In this document: positions 25,116-33,499 of the stretch, piece after piece
How the letters are laid out: each line of letters begins with the position of its first letter
How positions within the stretch are numbered: position 1 is the first letter of the stretch
Source: JBJGXI01 sp045635475
Lineage (GTDB): Bacteria > Bacillota > Bacilli > Bacillales > Amphibacillaceae
Assembly: GCF_045635475.1 (NCBI RefSeq)
Contig: NZ_JBJGXI010000029.1
Coordinates: forward strand, 1 to 64,000
Direction: 5' to 3'
DNA length: 64,000 nt
Translations under genes and position numbers: made by a program
Notes under the pieces: generated by a model
What the model saw: the letters and a program-made list of their open reading frames with translations, nothing else
Told to the model about the DNA's origin: nothing
Databases searched by the model: none

Positions 25116-25467
25116 CGTCGTAACGTAATGCTCGTGATTTCCGCTCCGGGCAGTCGCTTTCCGCGGGCACGGCTTCAGCTAACTCAGAAGCAAATGTTTT
25201 CGGTGGGACGAGTAATCGCAGTCCCAAAGTGCGCTTCTGAGTGGATCTTCAGCTCGCGCTATTCCCGCTGGAGTCGACTGCCCGGAGCTCCAATCACCCG
25301 ACGCAAAGAGCGATCCCGTTAACAGCGGAGGAAATCCACTTTGACTCCTGCGGGAATAGTGGCCTAAGTGAGACCCCGCAGGAGCGAAGCGACGAGGAGG
25401 CTCACTAGCCCCCGCGGAAAGCGAAGTGGATTTCCGGAGCGGGTTAAGCACTCTCCAAGTTACGACG
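25116..25467 (-). repeat. GC-rich interspersed repeat, copy B (inverse of copy A)
   Basis: This is the same element as 1751-2269, in the opposite orientation and without the nested insertion. It runs from CGTCGTAACGTAATGC to GTTACGACG. It contains about 35 bp absent from copy A, around CGGTGGGACGAGTAATCGCA, and a close relative of that piece occurs in the repeat at 39.7-40.2 kb. It fills most of the 599-bp gap between rhaD and rhaEW. The open frames in it are not genes. Confidence 0.8.
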
Positions 25468-25562
25468 CATTCTAGCTATTTTATGAAATAAGAACAACTT
25501 CTTAGAAGACAACCTAATAAAGTAAACACAAAAACTCATTAAACAAAAATATATAAAAACAA

Positions 25563-25576
25563 TTCAAAAATAAACG
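25563..25576 (+). promoter_or_regulatory. CAAAAATAAAC motif upstream of rhaEW
   Basis: TTCAAAAATAAACG sits 48 bp before the rhaEW start and shares the 11-base core CAAAAATAAAC with the site upstream of rhaD. A partial copy, AAACAAAAATATATA, is at 25541. The area is very A-rich, so chance similarity is possible. Confidence 0.45.
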
Positions 25577-25623
25577 GAAATATGTTATGCTTTATTTATT
25601 AAGTTTTGGGGAGGAAATTAATA

Positions 25624-27690
25624 ATGGTACAAAACAAATGGGATAACAATCAGGGGAATATTGAAAGCGGTTTAGACCAGCTTGTATATCGTTCGAATTT
25701 ATTAGGATCGGATCGTTCTGTTGCAAACTGGGGTGGCGGTAATACGTCAACAAAATCAATGGAAAAAGATTTTCGTGGTAATGATGTTGAAGTAATGTGG
25801 GTGAAAGGTAGTGGATCTGACCTTGCTACAATGGGAGCAAAAAACTTCACAGGCTTGAAAATGGAGGACATTCGTCCGTTACTGGAGAAGGATGATATGT
25901 CTGATGAAGATATGGTAAATTACTTAGCACATTGCATGATTGATGCTAAGCATCCACGCTCTTCAATTGAAACATTATTACATGCATTTTTACCCTTTAA
26001 GCATGTTGATCATACACATCCAGATGCAATCATTAGCATTGCATGTGCAGATAACGGTAAAGAGGTTGCAAAGGAAATTTATGGAGACCGTTTTGTATGG
26101 GTTCCTTACATTCGACCTGGCTTCAAGCTTTCTAAAATGATCGCAGAAGGTGTGCAAAATAATCCAAATGCTGAATTAGTTATTATGGAAAAACACGGAC
26201 TAGTTACGTGGGGAGAAACTTCTGAAGAAAGCTATCATAAAACGATTGCAATCATTCAGGAAGCAGAAGATTATATCACAGCAAAAGCAGAAGCAAAAAC
26301 ACACTTTGGTGGTGCGCAATCTGAAGCATTTACTGAAGAACAGCGTAAAGAGATTTTTGCAAAAGTATTACCAATTGTCCGTGGACAAGTTAGTAAAAAT
26401 AATAAAATGCTCGTGACTTATGATGACAGTGATGAAATTTTAAACTTTGTAAATAGCACAGATGCAAAAGAGTTATCGCAAATCGGTGCGGCATGCCCGG
26501 ACCATTTGGTGCACACGAAGCGCGTGCCACTATTTATTGATTGGGATCCAAGTAAAAAAGATATCGATGCTTTACTTGAAAGAGTTAAATTAGGCATTGC
26601 TGCATTTGAGGAAGAGTATGTTGCTTACTTTGAGCGCAACAAAGCAGAAGGTGACCAGTTAGTTGAAACTGCTCCACGTGTTGTCTTAATACCAGGTCTT
26701 GGCATGATCAATACAGGTAAAAACTGGACAGCGGCAAACGTAAGTGAATCTTTATACCACCGTGCAATCTCGGTTATGAAAGGCTCAACAACATTAGGCA
26801 ACTTTGTATCGCTTGATGAAAGCGAATCGTATCATGTGGAATATTGGCCATTGGAGCTTTATAAATTGAGCCTTGCTCCAGCAGAAGCAGATTTCTCTCG
26901 TCAAATTGCATTTGTAACAGGTGGCGCAGGTGGCATTGGTAGCGCTACGTGTATCCGTCTTGTCCAAAGTGGTGCACATGTTGTTGTTGCTGACATTAAT
27001 TTAGAAGGTGCACAAGAACTTGCATCAGAGATTAATGAACGATTTGGTGAAAATCGTGCAATTGCGGTGAGAATGGATGTAACAAAAGAAGCAGAGGTAA
27101 ATGCTGCAATCCAACAATCGATCTTAACATATGGTGGCTTGGACATTATTGTGAACAATGCTGGTTTAGCAAGTTCAGCCCCTTTTGAAGAAACGACAAT
27201 TGACCAGTGGAATTTAAATATTAACGTATTAGTAACGGGTTATTTCCTTGTTGCTAGAGAAGCATTTAAGCTGATGAAAGATCAAGCTATTGGTGGAAAC
27301 ATGGTGTTTGTCGGTTCGAAAAACTCGATTTACGCTGGTAAAAATGCAGCTGCATACAGTACGGCTAAGGCTGCAGAGGTACACCTTGCTCGTACAATCG
27401 CGGCTGATGGTGGAGAGTACGGTATTCGTGTCAATTCTGTCTTACCAGACGCAGTAATAAGAGGTTCAAAGATATGGGATTCGGCTTGGAAAGAAGAACG
27501 AGCTTCATCTTACGGAATTGGAACAGATGATTTGGAAGCACACTACCGTAAACGTACGATTCTAAATGTTAATATTCTGCCACAGGATATTGCCGAGATG
27601 ATTGCATTCTTAGCTTCTGCAAAATCAGCGAAGACTACTGGATGTATGGTAACAGTTGATGGCGGAGTAGCGGCTGCCTTTACAAGATAA
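25624..27690 (+). CDS. rhaEW: Bifunctional rhamnulose-1-phosphate aldolase / L-lactaldehyde dehydrogenase RhaEW
   Basis: A 688-residue fusion. The N-terminal class II aldolase (about 1-400) has the zinc-site motif DHTHPDAI and EKHGLVTWG. The C-terminal short-chain dehydrogenase (about 415-688) has VTGGAGGIGSATC for NAD(P) and the catalytic YSTAK, with NNAG between them. As in B. subtilis YuxG, it should split L-rhamnulose-1-phosphate into DHAP and L-lactaldehyde and oxidise the latter to L-lactate. ATG 25624 has GGGGAGG upstream; an earlier in-frame TTG at 25606 overlaps that site. Its regulator follows, then lutABC, which consumes L-lactate. Confidence 0.95.
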   Translation: MVQNKWDNNQGNIESGLDQLVYRSNLLGSDRSVANWGGGNTSTKSMEKDFRGNDVEVMWVKGSGSDLATMGAKNFTGLKMEDIRPLLEKDDMSDEDMVNYLAHCMIDAKHPRSSIETLLHAFLPFKHVDHTHPDAIISIACADNGKEVAKEIYGDRFVWVPYIRPGFKLSKMIAEGVQNNPNAELVIMEKHGLVTWGETSEESYHKTIAIIQEAEDYITAKAEAKTHFGGAQSEAFTEEQRKEIFAKVLPIVRGQVSKNNKMLVTYDDSDEILNFVNSTDAKELSQIGAACPDHLVHTKRVPLFIDWDPSKKDIDALLERVKLGIAAFEEEYVAYFERNKAEGDQLVETAPRVVLIPGLGMINTGKNWTAANVSESLYHRAISVMKGSTTLGNFVSLDESESYHVEYWPLELYKLSLAPAEADFSRQIAFVTGGAGGIGSATCIRLVQSGAHVVVADINLEGAQELASEINERFGENRAIAVRMDVTKEAEVNAAIQQSILTYGGLDIIVNNAGLASSAPFEETTIDQWNLNINVLVTGYFLVAREAFKLMKDQAIGGNMVFVGSKNSIYAGKNAAAYSTAKAAEVHLARTIAADGGEYGIRVNSVLPDAVIRGSKIWDSAWKEERASSYGIGTDDLEAHYRKRTILNVNILPQDIAEMIAFLASAKSAKTTGCMVTVDGGVAAAFTR

Positions 27691-27697
27691 TGATGGA

Positions 27698-27742
27698 GCC
27701 GGATAGGAAGTTAGTATTTCCTATCCGGCATTTATATATTTT
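27698..27742 (+). terminator. Terminator between rhaEW and its regulator
   Basis: GCCGGATAGGAA (27698-27709) and TTCCTATCCGGC (27718-27729) form a perfect 12-bp stem; the downstream run is T-rich. It lies eight bases after the rhaEW stop. Confidence 0.8.
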
Positions 27743-27793
27743 TTCCGTTATAATAGAGTGAAAAAAGTAAGGGTTTGAGAAAGTAGGGATAAC

Positions 27794-28555
27794 ATGCTTG
27801 TAGCGGAAAGACAGCAAAAGATCGTTGCTCTCGTTAATGAACGCAAAAGTATCCGTGTAACGGAACTGAGTCAAACATTTTCGGTTACAGAAGAAACGAT
27901 TCGAAGAGATTTAGAAAAACTTGAAAAAGAACAAAAACTAGCACGTAGTCATGGTGGCGCAGTAAGCGTGCAGCAAAATAATGATATCGAGTTACCATAT
28001 ACCCAGCGAGAAATCATGAATGTTTCTGAGAAGAAAGAGATCGCCTTGGCTGCAGTGAAACACGTTGTTAAAGGTGACAAAATTATTCTAGATGCAAGCA
28101 CAACTGCCTGGTACATGGCAAAAGCCTTACCAAATGAAGCTATTACAGTAGTAACAAATTCAATTAAGGTTGCGATGGAGCTCAGTACAAAGAAAGAGAT
28201 CACTGTCATCTCAACAGGTGGCACGCTGTTACCAGAATCATTATCCTATGTAGGTCCGCTCGCGGAGTCTGCCTTAGATACGTATCACGTTTATAAAGCA
28301 TTTATATCTTGTAAAGGATTGCACCTTGAACGGGGTATTAGTGAATCAGATGAGCAGCAAGCACGAATTAAGAAAAAAATGATGGATATTGCTGACGCTG
28401 TTTATATCATGATTGACCACAGTAAGTTTGGTGTTCAAGCTTTTTCACGATTAAGCGGGCTGGATGCGATTGATCATATTATTACCGATAGTAAAATCGA
28501 CTCTAACACGGTTCAACAAATTACCGATCGATCACTTAACTTAATGAAAGTATAA
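27794..28555 (+). CDS. rhaR: DeoR/GlpR family transcriptional regulator (rhamnose regulator RhaR-like)
   Basis: A 253-residue DeoR-family repressor. The N-terminal winged helix (about 1-57) contains VAERQQKIVALV and the recognition segment VTEETIRRDLEKLE. The C-terminal sensor domain (about 75-235) has the phosphosugar-binding pattern of the family (LDASTTAWYMAK, VVTNSIKVA, ISTGGTLLPES, CKGLHLERGISE). Its position after rhaEW matches B. subtilis YulB, the rhamnose regulator. ATG 27794 has a modest AGTAGGGA upstream. The likely effector is a rhamnose-pathway phosphosugar, and CAAAAATAAAC motifs before rhaD and rhaEW are candidate targets; both points are inferred. Confidence 0.88.
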   Translation: MLVAERQQKIVALVNERKSIRVTELSQTFSVTEETIRRDLEKLEKEQKLARSHGGAVSVQQNNDIELPYTQREIMNVSEKKEIALAAVKHVVKGDKIILDASTTAWYMAKALPNEAITVVTNSIKVAMELSTKKEITVISTGGTLLPESLSYVGPLAESALDTYHVYKAFISCKGLHLERGISESDEQQARIKKKMMDIADAVYIMIDHSKFGVQAFSRLSGLDAIDHIITDSKIDSNTVQQITDRSLNLMKV

Positions 28556-28603
28556 ACGCTCCAATTCTCCACACGGTTATACTTCTATTAAAGTATCACA
28601 TTT

Positions 28604-28718
28604 AGTCAATTTCATAATACTGATTTTTAGCTATCTTCATCCATATATAGTCGGATTAAATCGTCTCCGAACTATATATGGATGAAGATGGCTGTATAAG
28701 GTAATTATGAAATTGACT
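28604..28718. repeat. Hairpin repeat family (AGTCAATTTCAT ends), copy 1, 115 bp
   Basis: It begins AGTCAATTTCAT and ends ATGAAATTGACT, perfect inverted ends, and its interior is itself largely palindromic (CATCCATATATAG versus CTATATATGGATG). The sequence CACATT flanks it on both sides, suggesting a target duplication. It lies about 40 bp before the lutA start. Three further copies are at 41296, 43459 and 51176. Confidence 0.8.
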
Positions 28719-28757
28719 CACATTATAAAGTCTATTTAAAATTGGGGAGGGTGTCCC

Positions 28758-29483
28758 ATGAAAGTTTCCTTGTTCATTACATGTCTTGGTGATGTGTTTT
28801 ATGTAAATGCAGGAAAAGCAACCGTAGAGCTACTAGAACGATTTGGTTGTGAGGTAGATTTTCCAGAAACACAAACGTGTTGTGGACAACCAGCATACAA
28901 CAGTGGATATCGTGAAAATACGAAGGCTGCTGCCAAAAACATGATCAATACTTTTGCACATTCGGAATACGTTGTTTGCCCATCGGGGTCGTGTGCTTAT
29001 ATGTTTCATGAATATCAATCAATGTTTCAGGATGATCCCTCGTGGCGTGAAAAAGCACGACTATTAAAAGAGAAAACCTACGAGCTAACGCAATTTATTA
29101 TAGATGTATTAAAAATAGAAGATACTGGTTCCGAATTTTATGGAAAAGCAACCTATCATACATCATGCCACATGACACGCTTGCTTGGTGTAAGAGAAGC
29201 GCCTCTTAAACTGTTAAGTAAGGTAAAAGGACTAGAAATGATAGATTTACCAGAACGAGAGTCGTGCTGTGGCTTCGGCGGTACGTTTTCTGTGAAAATG
29301 CCTTCCATCTCTGAACAAATGGTTGATGAAAAGGTTCACCATATCGAAGGAACAGAAGCAGAATACCTGATTGGTGCAGATGGAGGATGCTTAATGAATA
29401 TCGGTGGACGAATTAATCGTCAGAAGAAACCGATTAAAGTGATGCATATAGCGGAAATATTAAACAGTCGGGGTGAAAGCTAA
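28758..29483 (+). CDS. lutA: L-lactate utilisation protein LutA (Fe-S oxidoreductase subunit)
   Basis: A 241-residue protein with two CCG domains: CCGQPAYNSG (about 36-45) and SCCGFGGTFS (about 170-179). These bind iron-sulfur or heterodisulfide-type cofactors. It is a subunit of the cytoplasmic LutABC complex, which oxidises L-lactate to pyruvate. ATG 28758 follows GGGGAGGGTG. Its TAA shares a base with the ATG of lutB, a sign of translational coupling. The usual LutR repressor gene is not adjacent. Confidence 0.95.
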   Translation: MKVSLFITCLGDVFYVNAGKATVELLERFGCEVDFPETQTCCGQPAYNSGYRENTKAAAKNMINTFAHSEYVVCPSGSCAYMFHEYQSMFQDDPSWREKARLLKEKTYELTQFIIDVLKIEDTGSEFYGKATYHTSCHMTRLLGVREAPLKLLSKVKGLEMIDLPERESCCGFGGTFSVKMPSISEQMVDEKVHHIEGTEAEYLIGADGGCLMNIGGRINRQKKPIKVMHIAEILNSRGES

Positions 29484-30916
29484 TGCCAATGCATATTGGA
29501 GAAAAGAATTTTCAGAACCGAGTGAATAAAGGACTAGAAGACGGATTTATGCGGGGCGCTGTTCGATCTGCGCAAACAAGGCTACAATCGAACCGTGGAA
29601 AAGCTGCTGATGAGCTAGGTGATTGGGAAGAGTGGCGCAGCCTTGGTCAAGAAATTCGTGAGCATACGATGGAAAACTTAGATTATTATTTGCAACAGTT
29701 AACAGACAAGGTATCTGAGCTTGGTGGTCACGTGTTTTTTGCCGAAACTGCTGAAGACGCAAACAACTACGTTAGCGAAGTTATTAAAAAGAAAAATGCA
29801 AAAAAAATTGCTAAGTCGAAATCGATGGTCACAGAAGAAATCGCATTGAATGATATTTTAGAGCAGCATGGTTGTGAAGTAATAGAAACTGATCTTGGTG
29901 AATACATTCTGCAAATTGATGATCATGACCCACCATCACACATCGTTGCACCAGCACTGCACAAAAATAAAGAACAGATTCGTGATGTGTTTAAAGAAAA
30001 GTTAGGTTATACCAAAACAGAGAAGCCTGAAGAATTAACTTTATTCGCACGTGAGCAACTTCGAAAAGAGTTCCTTGCTGCTGATGTAGGGATTACAGGA
30101 TGTAATTTTGCTGTAGCCGAGTCGGGTTCATTTGCCCTCGTCACCAACGAAGGAAACGCAAGAATGGTCACAACCTTACCAAAAACGCAAATTACGGTTA
30201 TGGGAATGGAACGAATTGTGCCGACTTGGGAAGAGCTGGATGTGTTGGTTAGCTTACTTACAAGAGCTGCGGTCGGACAGAAACTCACAAGTTATGTGAC
30301 AGCACTAACAGGACCGAAAAAAAACGAAGAAGCGGATGGACCTGAAGAATTTCACTTAGTAATCGTTGATAACGGGCGTTCAAAGATATTAGGAACCGAA
30401 TTTCAAGAGGCATTACATTGTATCCGTTGTGCAGCCTGTATTAATGTTTGTCCTGTCTATCGCCATGTTGGGGGACATGCTTATGGATCGATTTACCCAG
30501 GTCCAATCGGCGCTGTGTTAACACCGTTGCTAGGTGGATACGATGATTATAAGGAATTACCATATGCATCATCGTTATGCGGCGCGTGTACCGAAGTATG
30601 TCCAGTCAAGATACCATTACATGAGCATTTGATTCAGCATCGACAGAAAATCGTTGAGATAGAGAAAAAATCAGATTTAGCTGAAAGACTTGCTATGCGC
30701 GGGTTTAGTCAAGTAGCTGGGTCAGCCACACTTTTTAAAATTGCTACGAAAATGGCACCGTTTTTAGCGACCCCATTTGTAAAAAATGGGACAATATCGA
30801 ATGGACCAGGACCGTTAAAAGCTTGGACGAATATGAGAGATTTACCATCCCCAGAAAAAGAGAGATTTAGAGATTGGTTTAAAAATCGAGATGGGGGTGG
30901 AAGTAAGCATGGGTAA
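29483..30916 (+). CDS. lutB: L-lactate utilisation protein LutB (Fe-S protein)
   Basis: A 477-residue subunit. Residues about 70-290 form the LUD domain, and about 305-375 hold two 4Fe-4S motifs (CIRCAACINVCPVYRH, then CGACTEVCPVKI). A C-terminal extension follows. ATG 29483 overlaps the lutA stop by one base, and the lutB stop overlaps lutC by eight bases, so the three are one tightly coupled operon. It carries electrons in lactate oxidation. The length is normal for B. subtilis-type LutB. Confidence 0.95.
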   Translation: MPMHIGEKNFQNRVNKGLEDGFMRGAVRSAQTRLQSNRGKAADELGDWEEWRSLGQEIREHTMENLDYYLQQLTDKVSELGGHVFFAETAEDANNYVSEVIKKKNAKKIAKSKSMVTEEIALNDILEQHGCEVIETDLGEYILQIDDHDPPSHIVAPALHKNKEQIRDVFKEKLGYTKTEKPEELTLFAREQLRKEFLAADVGITGCNFAVAESGSFALVTNEGNARMVTTLPKTQITVMGMERIVPTWEELDVLVSLLTRAAVGQKLTSYVTALTGPKKNEEADGPEEFHLVIVDNGRSKILGTEFQEALHCIRCAACINVCPVYRHVGGHAYGSIYPGPIGAVLTPLLGGYDDYKELPYASSLCGACTEVCPVKIPLHEHLIQHRQKIVEIEKKSDLAERLAMRGFSQVAGSATLFKIATKMAPFLATPFVKNGTISNGPGPLKAWTNMRDLPSPEKERFRDWFKNRDGGGSKHG

Positions 30917-31628
30917 CGGCGAAATTAAAAATAGAGATGCCTTTCTACAGAACATTGCCAGTCAACTAGGTAGAGAGCGGAAAACTACTGGAGTAACCAG
31001 ACCAACATGGAAGCATCAAGTACAGTGGAGTGTGCTTGCGAATCATACACAAGATCAACTTGTCGATGTGTTAGAAGAGCAATGCAAATCGATTCACACT
31101 TCATTCATTCGCACAAACGCTTCTGAACTAAGTGATTCCCTGTTAGCTGTTATTAAAGAATATGGTGGAAAATCTGTAATGATATCAGATGATTCACGAT
31201 TTCAATCAGCTTCACTGCATGAATCGTTTGTGTCATGGGAAAACCAGGACATAGCTGTTCATAGGTGGGATCATCAAAAAAGTGAAGATAGTATCCGGAT
31301 TGCTGAACAAGCAGATGTAGGAATCACCTATAGTGATATAACGTTATCAGAATCCGGAACCGTTGTACTTTTTAGTGATCAAGGGAAAGGGCGTTCCGTA
31401 AGCTTACTTCCTGCCACTTATATTGCGATTATTGCTAAGAGTACGATTGTACCACGGATGTCACAGGCAACAAGAGAGATTCACCAACGTGTTAAAGACG
31501 GAGAAAGTATTTCATCTTGTGTCAATTTTATTACTGGTCCGAGTAACAGTGCAGATATTGAAATGAACTTAGTCGTAGGTGTGCACGGACCGATTAAAGC
31601 TACCTATATCTTGGTTGAGGATCAATAA
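30909..31628 (+). CDS. lutC: L-lactate utilisation protein LutC
   Basis: A 239-residue LUD-domain protein, the third part of the lactate oxidation complex. Typical stretches are EQADVGITYSDITLSESGTV cut here at 20 residues (about 137-156), and FITGPSNSADIEMNLVVGVHG near the C-terminus is the family signature in part. I take ATG 30909, with GGGGTGG at proper spacing inside the end of lutB; an in-frame ATG at 30891 is too early for that site. It overlaps lutB by eight bases. A strong terminator follows. Confidence 0.93.
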   Translation: MGNGEIKNRDAFLQNIASQLGRERKTTGVTRPTWKHQVQWSVLANHTQDQLVDVLEEQCKSIHTSFIRTNASELSDSLLAVIKEYGGKSVMISDDSRFQSASLHESFVSWENQDIAVHRWDHQKSEDSIRIAEQADVGITYSDITLSESGTVVLFSDQGKGRSVSLLPATYIAIIAKSTIVPRMSQATREIHQRVKDGESISSCVNFITGPSNSADIEMNLVVGVHGPIKATYILVEDQ

Positions 31629-31657
31629 ACTGTTATCTAAAACAGTTGGTCAAAACA

Positions 31658-31706
31658 AATCATCCTTAGCAGACACCGAAAAGGCTGCTAAGGATGATTG
31701 TCTTTT
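31658..31706. terminator. Terminator after lutC, possibly bidirectional
   Basis: AATCATCCTTAGCAG (31658-31672) pairs perfectly with CTGCTAAGGATGATT (31685-31699), followed by GTCTTTTT. On the other strand the hairpin is followed by TGTTTTG, so it may also stop transcripts from the convergent putP. Confidence 0.85.
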
Positions 31707-31767
31707 TATGGCAATGGCACCATCATAAAGATGTACTAAACTATAGGTCATTATGATCAAGTTGACT

Positions 31768-33273
31768 CTATTGTTTGCTTAATTCTTCAGCTCTATCAAA
31801 TTCCTCAGAAATTTCTTCTGTAGGCTCTTTATCCAAAACACTAACGAGTAAAATACCAAGCCAGCCTAATACAAAGCCTGGAACGATTTCGTATAAATCA
31901 AAGATCCCAAAGATGCCACCTTCAAGCTGTTTCCATATAATAACGGTGAGTGCACCGAGAATAATCCCAACTAATGCACCATTTCTGGTCATTCGTTTCC
32001 AGAATAGGCTTAGAATGATGACTGGTCCAAATGCTGCACCGAAGCCACCCCATGCATAACTAACTAAATCCAGAATAGATGTAGCATTTTCATTATCTGG
32101 GTTGGATGGAAGTGCAAGTAAAACAGCAATTACAGCAATGAGAAGCACACCAAATCGACCGATCCAGACTAGTTCTTTATCGCTAGCGTCTTTTCTGAGA
32201 ATAGCCTTATAAAAATCTTCAGCCAGTGCACTAGAAGACACGAGTAACTGGGAATCAATTGTACTCATAATAGCTGAAAGTATCGCTGCTAGTAAAAAGC
32301 CAGAAACCCATGGGTTAAACAAAACATCGGTAAAAAGCATGAATACCTTCTCACTGTTATCAACATCCCCAACAATTAGAGGATCATTAGCAAAGTATGC
32401 GATTCCGGCAAATCCGACGAAGATGGCACCAAATAAACCAACTACCATCCATGTCATCCCTATCAATCGTGCTACAGGGACATCTTTAACTGATCGGATT
32501 GCCATAAAACGAGTAATAATGTGTGGTTGACCGAAATAACCAAGCCCCCAAGCTAAAAGGGAAACAATAGCTATAAAACCCATTCCTTCGTACACATTTA
32601 CATATGCAGAATCCATTTCGGCAACTGTTGAGACGGTTTCACTCCAGCCACCAAGTTTTTGAATTGCAACAATTGGAACGATAACCAATGCTAGAAACAT
32701 CAGTATACCTTGAATAAAGTCAGTCCAACTTACAGCTAAAAACCCACCTAGAAAAGTGTATGAGATGATTACAAGTGCACCAATGATTAGTGCAGCATTA
32801 TATGTCATGCCAAATGATTCTTGAAACAGAAGCGCACCACCGACAAGGCCTGAAGAGGTATAAAAAGTGAAAAAGATGAGAATTACAAGTGCAGAAATCG
32901 AGCGTAATGCCTTTGATTTATCACGGAAGCGATTTTCTAAGAAGTCTGGGACAGTGATGGAATCTTGTGCCACCTCAGTATAAGATCGTAAACGTCTTGC
33001 AACAAACTGCCAGTTTAAATATGCACCTATGGTTAATCCAATACATATCCAAATTGAATTCATTCCGGTCGCATAGGCGGCGCCAGGCATCCCTAACAAT
33101 AACCAGCTACTCATGTCAGACGCACCTGCACTAAGTGCCGCCACTCCAGGCCCTAAACTTCTTCCACCGAGCACATAGTCTGATAGATTATTTGTTAAGC
33201 GGTAGGCAATAATACCAAGGGTAAGCATTCCTACTAAATAAGCAATAAAGGTAACTAATGTAGCTGTCTCCAT
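31768..33273 (-). CDS. putP: Sodium/proline symporter PutP
   Basis: A 501-residue sodium:solute symporter with about 13 membrane helices. Family landmarks include ALSAGASDMSSWLLLGMPG (about 47-65, Na+ site region), GYFGQPHIITRFMAI (about 245-259) and DSQLLVSSSALAEDFY (about 342-357). The tail is charged and acidic. ATG 33273 has AAAGGAGG upstream. It is the last gene of the minus-strand proline cluster. Two bases separate it from the stop codon of a tiny ORF at 33276-33371, so its translation may depend on that ORF. PutP imports proline as a nutrient or compatible solute. Confidence 0.94.
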   Translation of the reverse strand: METATLVTFIAYLVGMLTLGIIAYRLTNNLSDYVLGGRSLGPGVAALSAGASDMSSWLLLGMPGAAYATGMNSIWICIGLTIGAYLNWQFVARRLRSYTEVAQDSITVPDFLENRFRDKSKALRSISALVILIFFTFYTSSGLVGGALLFQESFGMTYNAALIIGALVIISYTFLGGFLAVSWTDFIQGILMFLALVIVPIVAIQKLGGWSETVSTVAEMDSAYVNVYEGMGFIAIVSLLAWGLGYFGQPHIITRFMAIRSVKDVPVARLIGMTWMVVGLFGAIFVGFAGIAYFANDPLIVGDVDNSEKVFMLFTDVLFNPWVSGFLLAAILSAIMSTIDSQLLVSSSALAEDFYKAILRKDASDKELVWIGRFGVLLIAVIAVLLALPSNPDNENATSILDLVSYAWGGFGAAFGPVIILSLFWKRMTRNGALVGIILGALTVIIWKQLEGGIFGIFDLYEIVPGFVLGWLGILLVSVLDKEPTEEISEEFDRAEELSKQ

Positions 33274-33275
33274 AA

Positions 33276-33371
33276 CTAATCCTGCCTCCTTTCCTTAATT
33301 AAGCTAATCACTGATAATACGACGGTTAACGGCATCGGAATTAATAACCAGAATAATGTTGCTGCTGTCAT
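33276..33371 (-). CDS. 31-residue membrane ORF upstream of putP
   Basis: A short frame with ATG at 33371 and TAG at 33278-33276, preceded by a near-perfect AAAGGAGGT. Its product starts MTAATLFWLLIPMP, continues as one hydrophobic helix, and ends KERRQD, a membrane segment with a positive tail. The putP start is two bases after its stop, and the putP ribosome binding site lies in its last codons, which suggests coupling. Tiny partner proteins are known for some sodium symporters (such as the MetS-type small subunits), so it may be an accessory subunit. I found no family match by memory. Confidence 0.6.
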   Translation of the reverse strand: MTAATLFWLLIPMPLTVVLSVISLIKERRQD

Positions 33372-33499
33372 ATTCCTACCTCCTTTATTTATTTAAAACG
33401 ATAAATTAAATCGTTTTATTCGGTAATTTAGTTCACCAATTTGTCACAAGTTGTGTAAAAAAAGGGGAGCTAATAAACTCCCCATTTTCATATATTTAG

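Noticed and set aside
25113..25451. Open frames on both strands between rhaD and rhaEW
   Set aside because: They are formed by repeat copy B; there is no start signal or protein family likeness.
28604..28718. Hairpin as a terminator of the DeoR gene
   Set aside because: It has no U-run, and the same sequence occurs at three other sites in different contexts, so it is a repeat element.
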